A stretch of 64,000 nt of DNA from CAVYXK01 sp963708245 (GTDB lineage: Bacteria; Pseudomonadota; Alphaproteobacteria; Acetobacterales; Acetobacteraceae): contig OY970201.1 of the NCBI GenBank assembly GCA_963708245.1, positions 8,060,001 through 8,124,000 of the forward strand, given 5' to 3'. Every line of letters starts with the position of its first letter. Within the stretch, counting starts at the first letter, position 1. A model generated the notes under the pieces. The model was not told the origin of the DNA. It was given only the letters and a program-made list of their open reading frames with translations, and did not search any database. A program made the position numbers and the translations under genes. Positions 16,680-24,869 of this stretch are shown here, one piece after another.

Positions 16680-18215
16680 TTACCCGACAGTCTCGACGTA
16701 ACGCGGGAACACGCCGGCCGGTGGCGGCAGTGTGATGCCGTCCGCCAATGGCGTGGCCAGCGCGGCGAAGTTGCGCTCGCTTTCCGGCACTCCGAGCTGG
16801 TCGAGCATCCGAGCCATCGAGCCGGGCATGAACGGCTGCAGCATGGTCGCCAGCACGCGCAACGCACCGACCAGCACGCGCAACACCGCCGCCATCCGTA
16901 CAGGGTCGGTTCGAGAGAGCGCCCATGGCGCCTGACGGTCGATATAGGCATTGGCCGCGCGCACCAGCTTCCAGACTTCTTCCAACGCCTCATGGAAGCC
17001 CTGTCGATCCATCCGCTCCCGCATGATGTCGGGAAGTGCAACGGCCACCGCCAACAGCTCGGCGTCATCCGCGGTGCCGGGGCCCCTGCCCGGCAGCCGC
17101 CCGTCGCAGTGGCGCGCGACCAGCGTCAGCAACCGCTGCGCCAGGTTCCCGAGCTCGTTCGCCAACTCCACGTTGATGCGGCCGACCAGCGCCTGATGGC
17201 TGATCGTACCGTCCTCGCCGAACGGCTTCTCGCGCATCAGGAAGTAGCGCACCTGATCGAGCCCGTAGGTCGCCACGAGCTGGCGCGCCTCGATCACGTT
17301 GCCGAGCGACTTGCTCATCTTCTCGCCGGCCACGGTCCACCAGCCATTGGCGGAGATGCGCCGCGGCACTGGCAGACCCGCCGCCAGGAGGAAGGCCGGC
17401 CAATAGACGGCGTGGAAGCGGATGATGTCCTTGCCGACCATGTGCACGTCGGCCGGCCAGTATTTCCAGCGCGGCGCCGCCTCGTCAGGGAAGCCGCAGG
17501 CCGTGACGTAGTTGTTTAGCGCGTCGAGCCAGACATACATCACGTGGTCCGGTGAGCCGGGCACCGGGATGCCCCAGGTGAAGCTGGTCCGGCTGATCGA
17601 CAGGTCGCGCAGCCCGCCGCGGACGAAGCTGACCACCTCGTTTCGCCGGCCGGGCGGGAGGATGACGTCGGGTTGTTCCTCGTACAGCCTGAGAAGCGGT
17701 TCCTGCCAGGCACTGAGCTTGAAGAAATAAGAGGGCTCGCGCACCCATGAGACCGGCGCACCCGACGGGGCTGTCTTGCCTCCGTCCGGCGCTGTTGTCA
17801 GTTCTGCTTCGTCGTAGAAGGCCTCATCGCGCACGGCGTACCAGCCTTCGTAGTGGCCGAGATAGATCTGCCCGGCTGCGTCCAGTCGCTTCCACAGCTC
17901 AGCGCAGGACACTTTGTGGCGGTCCTCGGTAGTGCGGATCCACTGATCGAACGAGATGCCCATCTTCTCCGACATGTCACGAAAGTCGGCGGACATCCTG
18001 TCGGTAAAGGATTGTGGGTCGAGCCCGGCCTCGGCAGCCGCGCGCTCCACCTTCTGGCCGTGCTCGTCGGTGCCGGTCACGAAGAACACGTCGTAGCCGT
18101 CCAGCCGCTTGAAGCGCGCCATCACGTCGGCGGCGATAGAGGTATAGGCGTGGCCGATATGCGGCGCACCGTTCACGTAATAGATCGGCGTCGTGATGTA
18201 ATAGCGCTGTTTCAT
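16680..18215 (-). CDS. metG: methionine-tRNA ligase
   Basis: 511 residues from MKQRYYITTPIYYVNGAPHI, chosen because this is the family start and its ATG overlaps the holB stop (ATGA), although the open frame extends upstream. HIGH motif at 19-22 and KMSKS at 299-303 are intact. The insert around 131-165 (DEAFYDEAEL...PSYFFKL) lacks the cysteine pairs that bind zinc in E. coli MetG, and there is no C-terminal tRNA-binding domain; both fit the shorter alphaproteobacterial MetG. It charges initiator and elongator tRNA-Met in the cytoplasm. Confidence 0.96.
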   Translation of the reverse strand: MKQRYYITTPIYYVNGAPHIGHAYTSIAADVMARFKRLDGYDVFFVTGTDEHGQKVERAAAEAGLDPQSFTDRMSADFRDMSEKMGISFDQWIRTTEDRHKVSCAELWKRLDAAGQIYLGHYEGWYAVRDEAFYDEAELTTAPDGGKTAPSGAPVSWVREPSYFFKLSAWQEPLLRLYEEQPDVILPPGRRNEVVSFVRGGLRDLSISRTSFTWGIPVPGSPDHVMYVWLDALNNYVTACGFPDEAAPRWKYWPADVHMVGKDIIRFHAVYWPAFLLAAGLPVPRRISANGWWTVAGEKMSKSLGNVIEARQLVATYGLDQVRYFLMREKPFGEDGTISHQALVGRINVELANELGNLAQRLLTLVARHCDGRLPGRGPGTADDAELLAVAVALPDIMRERMDRQGFHEALEEVWKLVRAANAYIDRQAPWALSRTDPVRMAAVLRVLVGALRVLATMLQPFMPGSMARMLDQLGVPESERNFAALATPLADGITLPPPAGVFPRYVETVG

Positions 18216-19237
18216 TGCAAAACCTGCACGGGTTCGGCGAGCAGCGCGAGCGCTGACAGGATCGCCTGGCGCCGGTCCAGCGCGAACCGTTCTGTCTCGT
18301 CCTGCAACCGCGTCAACGCGTGCCACACGTCGCCCCAGGCATCAAGCGGACGCAGGCCCGCAAGCCGTGCCTGGTCCGGGTCGGCGCGCCCGCGTGCCGC
18401 CTCGCGGACTGCCGAGGCGATGGCGGCGCGCAGCAGGTCCATGAAGGTGGAGAACGCCGCGTCTCCACGGCCCAGTTTGTCGGCGATGTCGTGGCCGGCG
18501 GTTGGCGACAGGTCGGGGAGTGCTGCCAGCACTTCATCGACCAGGGTGGCGAGCGCCAGCCCTTCCTCCCCGGCCAGCGCCAGCGCGCGGCCGGGCGAGC
18601 CTTCGGCGAGGGTGATCAGCCGGCCGCGCTCGTCTTCATTGAGGGCGGGCAGGTAGCGGGCCAGTAGCGTGTCCATCGCGGCATCCAGCAGCGCCGACAG
18701 ACGCAGCCGTCGGCAGCGGCTCCGGATGGTTGGCAATAGGCGGCCGGGTGCGGCGCAGACCAGCAACAGCACCGAGCGGGATGGAGGTTCTTCAAGGATC
18801 TTGAGTAGCGCATTGGCAGAGGCGGTGTTCATTTCCTCCGCCCCATCGACGATCGCCACGCGCCAGCCGCCTTCGGCCGGGGTCAGGTTCATGAAGCCGG
18901 CGATGCGGCGGATGTCCTCGACCGCGATCACCGTGCGCATTCGTTTGCGTTTTTCGTCGAAGCCACGCTCGACGCTCAGCAGGTCGGCATGCGAGCCGGC
19001 CTTAACGCGGCGGAATACCGGATGGTCGGGGTCGAGGGCGAGTGTGTTTTCGTCTGGGGCGCCGGCCAGCAGGCGGCGGGCGAAACGGTAGGCGAGCGTC
19101 GCCTTGCCGACGCCCTCGGGCCCGGTGATCAGCCAGGCGTGGTGCATGCGGCCGCCACGTAGGGCTTCGACCAGCGTGCCCTCGGCAAACTCGTGGCCGA
19201 GCAGGATCGGGTTGGCGCGGGGTTCGGGGGCGGACAT
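18212..19237 (-). CDS. holB: DNA polymerase III subunit delta'
   Basis: 341 residues. The N-terminal AAA+ domain has the P-loop-like ITGPEGVGKATLAYRFARRL and, later, AIVDGAEEMNTASANALLKI, LEEPPSRSVLLLVCAAP and a sensor-type TIRSRCRRLRL. It is part of the clamp-loader complex that places the sliding clamp on DNA. It overlaps metG by four bases, a widespread arrangement in which holB and metG are translationally coupled. The thymidylate kinase gene often found upstream is not here; the upstream DNA is debris, so rearrangement may have removed it. Confidence 0.93.
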   Translation of the reverse strand: MSAPEPRANPILLGHEFAEGTLVEALRGGRMHHAWLITGPEGVGKATLAYRFARRLLAGAPDENTLALDPDHPVFRRVKAGSHADLLSVERGFDEKRKRMRTVIAVEDIRRIAGFMNLTPAEGGWRVAIVDGAEEMNTASANALLKILEEPPSRSVLLLVCAAPGRLLPTIRSRCRRLRLSALLDAAMDTLLARYLPALNEDERGRLITLAEGSPGRALALAGEEGLALATLVDEVLAALPDLSPTAGHDIADKLGRGDAAFSTFMDLLRAAIASAVREAARGRADPDQARLAGLRPLDAWGDVWHALTRLQDETERFALDRRQAILSALALLAEPVQVLQ

Positions 19238-19414
19238 GTTCGGTAAGTTCGCTGAGATCCGGGTCGACGGTGGAGGTTCAAGCCGGCGTTTGGCGCAAAG
19301 TGTGGAAAGTCACCAACGGCGATGATACGCGTACTTTGGGAACGCCCGAGCGCGAGCGGATCAGAATGCGCTCTGTCTCATTGCTGTCTCATTTCGCTAC
19401 CTGCGCGACTTGGA

Positions 19415-19597
19415 TCATGCAGTGAAATAGACTTGTAGGAGCACCGTCACGGGTGAGTTGTTCGCGGGGTCGATCGTTCTAGCATTCAGCAGCTCGCGAG
19501 TAATCTTCCCTTTGGCTTGCTCTGCCGTCCACCCGTACAATGCCTCCGCCCCACGATTCCAGGACGTGATAACCAGTCCCACGGTCGCCGTCACGGA
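19415..19597 (-). pseudogene. PAS-domain fragment
   Basis: The minus frame reads TATVGLVITSWNRGAEALYG and WTAEQAKGKITRELLNAR before stopping at 19415. ITSWNRGAEALYGWTAEQA is a textbook PAS-domain segment from a sensor kinase or cyclase. There is no start, no effector domain, and the reading frame begins abruptly after a RidA remnant. Presumed relic of a sensor gene. Confidence 0.7.
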
Positions 19598-19903
19598 TCA
19601 CGCCAATTCCAATTCCGCCTCGATCTCGACGGGAACGTTGAATGGCAAGGCGCCGATGCCGATCGCAACGCGCGCATAGTCGCCGATCCCGGGTCCGAAC
19701 ACGTCCTGGATCAGCTGCGACGCGCCGTTGATCAGTAGAGGAAATGCCGCGAAGCCCGGCCCAGGACTGACCATGCCGTAGACCCGGAGCCATGCCCCGA
19801 TCCCGATCGAGATCTCCGAGCTTCTCCTTGAGGCTGCCCAGAATGCCGATCAGCGACAAACGGGCGGCCTGCTGGGTGAGAATTTGGGTCCACGATAGCT
19901 GAT
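19598..19903 (-). pseudogene. RidA/YjgF-family protein remnant, frameshifted
   Basis: One frame carries QQAARLSLIGILGSLKEKLG; after a one-base shift near 19810 the next reads IGAWLRVYGMVSPGPGFAAF, LLINGASQLIQDVFGPGIGD and YARVAIGIGALPFNVPVEIE, ending at 19598. Together they match the C-terminal two thirds of the RidA-like enamine/imine deaminase group. The N-terminus is missing and the frame broken, so no function is expected. Confidence 0.75.
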
Positions 19904-19959
19904 GGCGGGCATCTGGTCCTCCTGTTTTCCAATCATTGCGGCGCCAACTGTTCAGGATG

Positions 19960-20037
19960 GTGGAATGGCCGCGCGCAGCGGCGGTCAAGGATCGCCGCAG
20001 GCGGCGCGAAGCGTGTTTGAACGGCCGCGAGCACGGC
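19960..20037. repeat. palindromic repeat, member 3 (inverted)
   Basis: Read on the minus strand this begins GCCGTGCTCGCGGCCGTTCA and continues ACGCTTCGCGCCGCCTGCGG to ATCCTTGACCGCCGCTGCGC, aligning with member 2 at 10727-10805 but about 13 bases shorter in the central loop. It is not next to an intact IS here, which suggests the repeat is an independent family rather than an IS110 end. About 180 bases follow with no gene before 20215. Confidence 0.6.
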
Positions 20038-20214
20038 GGCAGGCTGGCGATCGAAACTCTGCAAGAGCTTGGGGGAAATCTGCTGAAACGTCAGACTCGG
20101 CGCGAGGACAGGCCCCGGTTAATCCCAACAGCAAGCCAAGAGAACCGCCAAGGGACGACAGAGGGGCTGGCCGGCCTCGGTGATGCGACGGACTCATCAG
20201 AGGGAGCAAGATAG

Positions 20215-21495
20215 ATGCTGGGCGATCCACGGTCGCATGGACTATGGGAGCGGACTGCACCGCCGCCGCCTCCGACGGAGGCGCTGGCCGGCGACACCGT
20301 CGCGGACGTCGCGATTGTCGGCGCCGGCTACACCGGCTGCTCGACGGCGCTGCACCTTGCCGAGCGCGGCCTCGACGTCGCTGTCCTCGAAGCGGTCGAG
20401 ATCGGCTATGGCGCCGCCGGACGCAGCTCCGGGCTCGTCAATGCCGGCCTCTGGGTCATGCCGTCGGCTCTCAAGGAGGTGCTCGGTCCTGTCTACGGCG
20501 AACGACTACTTGGTCTGCTGACCTACTCGCCACGCACGGTCTTCGAGATCATCGAGAAGCACAATATCCAATGTGAGCTGATCAAGGGCGGCACAATCCA
20601 CTGCGCGGCCGGCGCCACGGGCGTCGCCAATATCAAGGAACGGGCACGGCAATGGCAGGAACGTGGCGCGCCAGTGCGCGTCCTCGATGCCGACGAGGTG
20701 CGCTCCAAGACGGGCACTTCGGTCTATCCGGCCGGCCTCCTCGACCTCCGCGCTGGGACGGTCCAGCCTCTCGCCTACGTGCGCGGGCTTGGCCAAGCTG
20801 CCATCGGCGCCGGGGCGCGTGTCTTCACCAGGAGCCCGGTAAAAGAGATCGGGCGCGACCGCGGCACGTGGCATCTCGCCGCGCCCGGCGGCAGCATCCG
20901 CGCGAAGTGGGTCGTGCTCGCCTCCGACGCCTATACCTCGCGCATCGTGCTCGAGCTGCGCAACGAGCAGGTGGCCGTTCCAATTTTCCAGATCGCCACT
21001 GCGCCGCTCAGCGATAACATCCGCAGGAGCATCCTGCCCGAGGGACACGCGACGTGGGACACCCGGACCGTCCCGACAGGCTTCCGTACCGACGCGGCCG
21101 GTCGCCTCATCATCAATAGTGTTGGGGCGCTGCGGAACACCGGCCATGCCGTCCATCGCGCCTGGGCGCGACGGCGTCTCAAGTCCTTCTTCCCGCAGCT
21201 TGGCGACATCGCGTTCGAGCACGAGTGGTACGGGTGGATCGGCACGACTGGCGACCATCTCCCCCGGCTGCACGCGCCCGCCGAGAACGTGATCGCGCTT
21301 GTCGGGTTCAACGGCCGCGGCATCGCGCCCGGCACCGTTCTCGGCCGCGAGCTCGCCCGGCACGTCGCCGGTGACGTATCGCTCGACGAGATGTTCCTGC
21401 CGGTCTCGCCGCTGCGCTCAGCTCCGCTCCGTCAGGCGCGCGAGGCCTACTACGAGATTGGCGCGCAGATCGCGCACATGCCGCGGTTGCATTGA
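20215..21495 (+). CDS. FAD-dependent amine/amino-acid oxidoreductase (DAO family)
   Basis: 426 residues, start supported by GGGAGCAAGAT upstream. The dinucleotide-binding motif VADVAIVGAGYTGCSTALHL lies at about 25-44 and the ribose-binding Glu follows in VAVLEA; the C-terminus has VIALVGFNGRGIAPGT, the closing FAD contact of the DAO fold. WERTAPPPPPTEAL at the N-terminus resembles gamma-glutamylputrescine oxidase-like proteins. It likely oxidises a secondary amine or amino acid with release of hydrogen peroxide. It is the only intact gene in an otherwise degraded stretch, and the neighbours give no substrate clue. Confidence 0.85.
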   Translation: MLGDPRSHGLWERTAPPPPPTEALAGDTVADVAIVGAGYTGCSTALHLAERGLDVAVLEAVEIGYGAAGRSSGLVNAGLWVMPSALKEVLGPVYGERLLGLLTYSPRTVFEIIEKHNIQCELIKGGTIHCAAGATGVANIKERARQWQERGAPVRVLDADEVRSKTGTSVYPAGLLDLRAGTVQPLAYVRGLGQAAIGAGARVFTRSPVKEIGRDRGTWHLAAPGGSIRAKWVVLASDAYTSRIVLELRNEQVAVPIFQIATAPLSDNIRRSILPEGHATWDTRTVPTGFRTDAAGRLIINSVGALRNTGHAVHRAWARRRLKSFFPQLGDIAFEHEWYGWIGTTGDHLPRLHAPAENVIALVGFNGRGIAPGTVLGRELARHVAGDVSLDEMFLPVSPLRSAPLRQAREAYYEIGAQIAHMPRLH

Positions 21496-21523
21496 CGCGG
21501 GATCGAGGTTCGGTTCGGAGGGT

Positions 21524-21634
21524 AATCGGTTTGAAGGTAGGACGGCAGTGATCACAGGCGGCGTGCAGGGGATCGGCCTCGCGACGGCCGAGCGGCTGCT
21601 CGCTGAGGGGGCCAACGTCTTTGTTGCCGACAGG
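21524..21634 (+). pseudogene. N-terminal fragment of a short-chain dehydrogenase
   Basis: RFEGRTAVITGGVQGIGLAT followed by AERLLAEGANVFVADRS is the NAD(P)-binding start of an SDR enzyme (TGxxxGIG). The frame then leaves the family abruptly. There is no catalytic Tyr-Lys region nearby. Confidence 0.8.
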
Positions 21635-22008
21635 TCCTCCATCTGCTCGTCGACGGCCGCGCCGGCATTGCGCACGTGCCCGGGGTGCGGTTCGGCGAAG
21701 AAGTGCGCAAGTTGACTATGTTCTCGGGGCAATACGACTTCGCCGTCACGCTGCTCCTTCTGGAAGATCGGGATCGATACATCGCTCTCGATCCGGAAGA
21801 AGAACCCGACACATATGATCGCTTCACGGGCCGGGGGCGCGACGTGAACAACCTGCTGGCGCGCTCTTTCCCCAATCCGGGCGACGAGGCGAAGATCATA
21901 GCAATGTTCGACGCTTCGGCGGAGGGCCGATTGGGGATCCCTATGCGGCGGAAGGGGGAGCGCCTTCGTTATGCGTATCCGGTGGTAATCCTGAATGCTC
22001 GCCGGTGA
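21635..22008 (+). pseudogene. unrecognised coding-like fragment
   Basis: The frame encodes QVLHLLVDGRAGIAHVPGVR, then KLTMFSGQYDFAVTLLLLED, EEEPDTYDRFTGRGRDVNNL and a basic end at 22008. Composition and codon use look protein-like, but I recognise no family. It is welded to the SDR fragment on the left and lies just before a hydantoinase fragment, so it may be part of a lost hydantoinase-type operon. Confidence 0.4.
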
Positions 22009-22027
22009 GGGGAAGGGGGCCGGAGGA

Positions 22028-22272
22028 GTGCGGAATGAATTCCGCCCTACGGAGGGGGCGGGGCAACTCTCGCTCGGCATCGATATAGGGGGTACGTTTA
22101 CTGATCTAGTGGCGCTCGATGGTCGCAGCGGCCGTGCTTTCGTTTGGAAGGAGGTGACGACGCCGGATGATCCAGCGCGGGGCGTCCTGGCCGGCATGCA
22201 ACATCTGCTCGCCCGGTCTGGCATCGATCCCGCCGCGATCGGGCGCGTCGTGCATGCGACGACGTTGGTCGC
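22028..22272 (+). pseudogene. N-terminal fragment of a hydantoinase/oxoprolinase A-type gene
   Basis: LGIDIGGTFTDLVALDGRSG, VWKEVTTPDDPARGVLAGMQ and IDPAAIGRVVHATTLVA are the conserved start of HyuA (ATP-binding GIDIGGTFTD). The frame loses the family at about 22272, where the next HyuA-like piece is on the opposite strand. Confidence 0.82.
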
Positions 22273-22435
22273 TCGAGAGCATCAGCAACAATTGCCCAGG
22301 AATGCCGAGCTCGCGCAGCGCCCCAGCCAGCCGGTCGAGATAAGCCTCGGCCAAAGGCCGCACATAAGCGTTGCCGAGGTGGTGCTGGAACGCGGATACT
22401 CGCGGATCTCCGGCTGCCACGTCCGAGGAGAGTGA
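22273..22435 (-). pseudogene. internal hydantoinase A segment, inverted relative to its N-terminus
   Basis: On the minus strand one frame gives PEIREYPRSSTT and the adjoining frame LGNAYVRPLAEAYLDRLAGA then LRELGIPGQLLLMLSS, matching the HyuA region usually written EIREYERTSTT-NAYV-P...YL-LE--L-ELG--GPLL-MQS. It therefore belongs to the same kind of gene as the plus-strand piece at 22028 but has been flipped and frameshifted. Confidence 0.68.
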
Positions 22436-22516
22436 GACCCGACACAGCGGTGAAGACCAAATGTTGGTCGGAGGCACAAGGAAGGCACTCGACGCCGTGC
22501 TCCATGATGCCAGGCC

Positions 22517-22918
22517 GTGGGCGTCGAGCACACGACGATACTGCCTTTCGCGGTCGCAGCGCACACGCCTCTACTGGCGGGTGCGAGCGAGCGGTTCCGG
22601 CAAGCCTTGACCAAGGCGCACCTGCCCGCTGAGGTGCCGGCCGATGTCCGGCTGCTGAGTGGGATAGACGGAGCCGCAGTGTTCGACGTGCGTGCGGGAG
22701 CGGACAAACTGGCACGCCAGATCCAACAGACGGTGGATTGGACTGCCTGCATGCAGTCTTGCCGCGCTGCCGGCGTTACCAAGGTTGTTGAATTCGGGCC
22801 CGGCAACGCGCGCGCCCGGTTCATGCACGAATTCATGCCGGATGGCGATGTGCATAGCATGTCGGAATTCCACTCACTTCACGGGTTTGAACACTGGGTG
22901 CAGAGGTCGTCTGCGTGA
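22517..22918 (+). pseudogene. 3' fragment of an acyl/malonyltransferase (MdcH/FabD-like)
   Basis: The frame reads FAVAAHTPLLAGASERFRQA, LLSGIDGAAVFDVRAGADKL, QIQQTVDWTACMQSC and AAGVTKVVEFGPGNARARFM. This is the C-terminal half of a malonyl-CoA:ACP transacylase fold, closest in style to malonate decarboxylase subunit epsilon. The catalytic GxSxG half is absent. The gene end at 22918 is native; the start has been lost. Confidence 0.72.
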
Positions 22919-22937
22919 GAGCCGGCCCTCTTGCTAA

Positions 22938-24865
22938 GCCGAACTTTCCCCGCTTTTGAGCACAAGTTACTGATATAGCCCATTTTACGGGGTGGCTACC
23001 TGTCTACGCGGCGATCGCCACGCCGAGCAGTTCGAAGGCCCGGCGCTGAACCTTGGTTGGCGTGGCGAGAATAGCGGTGAGCTGGTCACGACCGAGCCGA
23101 ACGACATTGCGCGTGAGTGTCGCGAGATCGGCGAGCAGGGTGTGGAAGCTGTGCACCGGGAGCGATTCACCCTCGGCGGGATCGGTGCGTTTGCTGGCGG
23201 CTTTGTGCTGCGTCGCCGGCGAGGGCCTGGCCCTCGCCACCGGCGAATTGCGCTGCGCCTCGCGGGCCAGCGGATCGTGCTCGTCGAACAGCATTGGCGC
23301 CAGCCGCTGGCGCATGTGCCACTCCGTGTAATAGGCCAGCATGCAAAGCAGCACGTGTCCGCGCACCCGTGGCGCGGTCCAGTGGAACACCGAGCGCAAC
23401 TCGAGATCGACCGTCTTCAGCGAGCGGAAGGCGTGCTCCACGCGGGCCAGATTTTTATACGCGCGCACGGTCGCCGCGGCATCGGACTGCTCGGCCGGCA
23501 GGTTGGTGCGCAGCACATAAATGCCATCCAGCGCTGCCTTGGCGGCGATGGTGGCATCGTTTCTGCGGAAGCTGAAGCTGTCGTCGGTGATGGTGATTGT
23601 GAAATGCTTGGCCATCTTGCGCCGACCCGACACGGCGCCGACCGCCTGGCCGATGGCGGCCGCGCCACGCAGCGGCTTGCGCGGCCGCTCGACGCGCGCC
23701 TGGATGCGGCGCAGCTCTTTCTCCGTCGCCTCCAGCAGCTCTTGCCGTTTGCGGGCCCGCTCGCCGGCCAGGAACGGGTTCTTGCACACCACCAAGCGTT
23801 CATCCGGATAGTCGGGACTGGTGATCTCGGCCATGTCTCGCTCGTCGAACAGCGACGGCTGCAACGGCCCACCTTCAGCTGCGAGTGCCTTGATCGCCGA
23901 GGCGCGCAGGGCGGTGATCCAGTCGAGCCCGGCCGGGCGCAGGGTCTCCTCGATGCGGGCGCTGGTGAGCACGCCGCGGTCGCCCACCATCACCACACGT
24001 TGCAAGCGGAACCGCTGACGGAGCTTGTCGATCTGCGAGGCGAGCGTCGCCGGATCGGCGGTGTTGCCGTCGAACACCTCGACCGCCACCGGGCAGCCGT
24101 CGGCGGCGCACAGCAGGCCGATCACCAGTTGCGGGCGATCGCCCCGGTGGTCACGACTGTAACCGTGCTGCGCGAGTTCGCAGCAGCGTCCTTCCAGGTA
24201 GGTTGAAGTGACATCGTAGAGCAGCAGGGTGCCGTCTTTGAGATGACGGCGGGCCAGCGTGGTTTCGATGAACGGCTGTTCGCTCGCCAGCCAGTCGAGC
24301 GTCGCGTAGAGCTCGCGGGCGGTGACACGGCCGAGCTCCAGCATCTCGCCCAACGAATGACAGGCGGTGGTGGTATCCAGCATCCGCGCGGTGGCGAGCT
24401 TGGCCGCCGGCTCGAGCAGTCGGGCGATGATCAGCGCCAGAGCGAGATCACGCCGCCGCTGCGGCGCCCGCCGTGGCAGCAGCCCATCGAGGTCGATCCG
24501 TCGGGCGGTGCCCAAGGCCGCGAGCACGTGGCCGTGCGGCAGGGCGCGGACGATCTCGACCGCCTCGCTGGCGGGCAGCAAGCGCTCCCCGCGCAACACG
24601 GCACGCAACTGCTCGATGCGCTCGGCCGGCCAGGCGGAGAGGTTTGCCAGGGTGCGTTTGCGGGTCTTGCCGTCCTCGCGATAGCTCTCGCGCAGCAGGA
24701 TGGCGGGGGGCGAGCCTCGGTTGGGCACCACGTCGATATGCATGGACCCACCGAATCAGGCCGAGTCGCGTCGGGTCAAGAAGAATTTGTGGCCTTACAT
24801 GGCCGTCAGTTGCGGCAATATCAGGCCTTTCAATCAGTTGGGCAAAAAAGGTGGGAAAGTTCGGG
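22938..24865 (-). mobile_element. IS1634-family insertion sequence
   Basis: The outer ends are GCCGAACTTTCCCC (left) and, inverted, CCCGAACTTTCCCAC (right), with CTAA immediately outside both (22934-22937 and 24866-24869). The right CTAA is also the target site of the neighbouring IS701. Size is about 1.93 kb with one transposase on the minus strand. Confidence 0.75.
23004..24743 (-). CDS. IS1634-family transposase
   Basis: 579 residues, full length. The IS4-superfamily DDE core is seen in LLLYDVTSTYLEG (first Asp), VVMVGDRGVLTSARI (second Asp) and NLARVEHAFRSLKTVDLELR (Glu in the Y-(2)-R-(3)-E-like region). The N-terminus MHIDVVPNRGSPPAILLRES is typical. No frame lesion is visible, so it may be active. 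Confidence 0.92.
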   Translation of the reverse strand: MHIDVVPNRGSPPAILLRESYREDGKTRKRTLANLSAWPAERIEQLRAVLRGERLLPASEAVEIVRALPHGHVLAALGTARRIDLDGLLPRRAPQRRRDLALALIIARLLEPAAKLATARMLDTTTACHSLGEMLELGRVTARELYATLDWLASEQPFIETTLARRHLKDGTLLLYDVTSTYLEGRCCELAQHGYSRDHRGDRPQLVIGLLCAADGCPVAVEVFDGNTADPATLASQIDKLRQRFRLQRVVMVGDRGVLTSARIEETLRPAGLDWITALRASAIKALAAEGGPLQPSLFDERDMAEITSPDYPDERLVVCKNPFLAGERARKRQELLEATEKELRRIQARVERPRKPLRGAAAIGQAVGAVSGRRKMAKHFTITITDDSFSFRRNDATIAAKAALDGIYVLRTNLPAEQSDAAATVRAYKNLARVEHAFRSLKTVDLELRSVFHWTAPRVRGHVLLCMLAYYTEWHMRQRLAPMLFDEHDPLAREAQRNSPVARARPSPATQHKAASKRTDPAEGESLPVHSFHTLLADLATLTRNVVRLGRDQLTAILATPTKVQRRAFELLGVAIAA

Positions 24866-24869
24866 CTAA

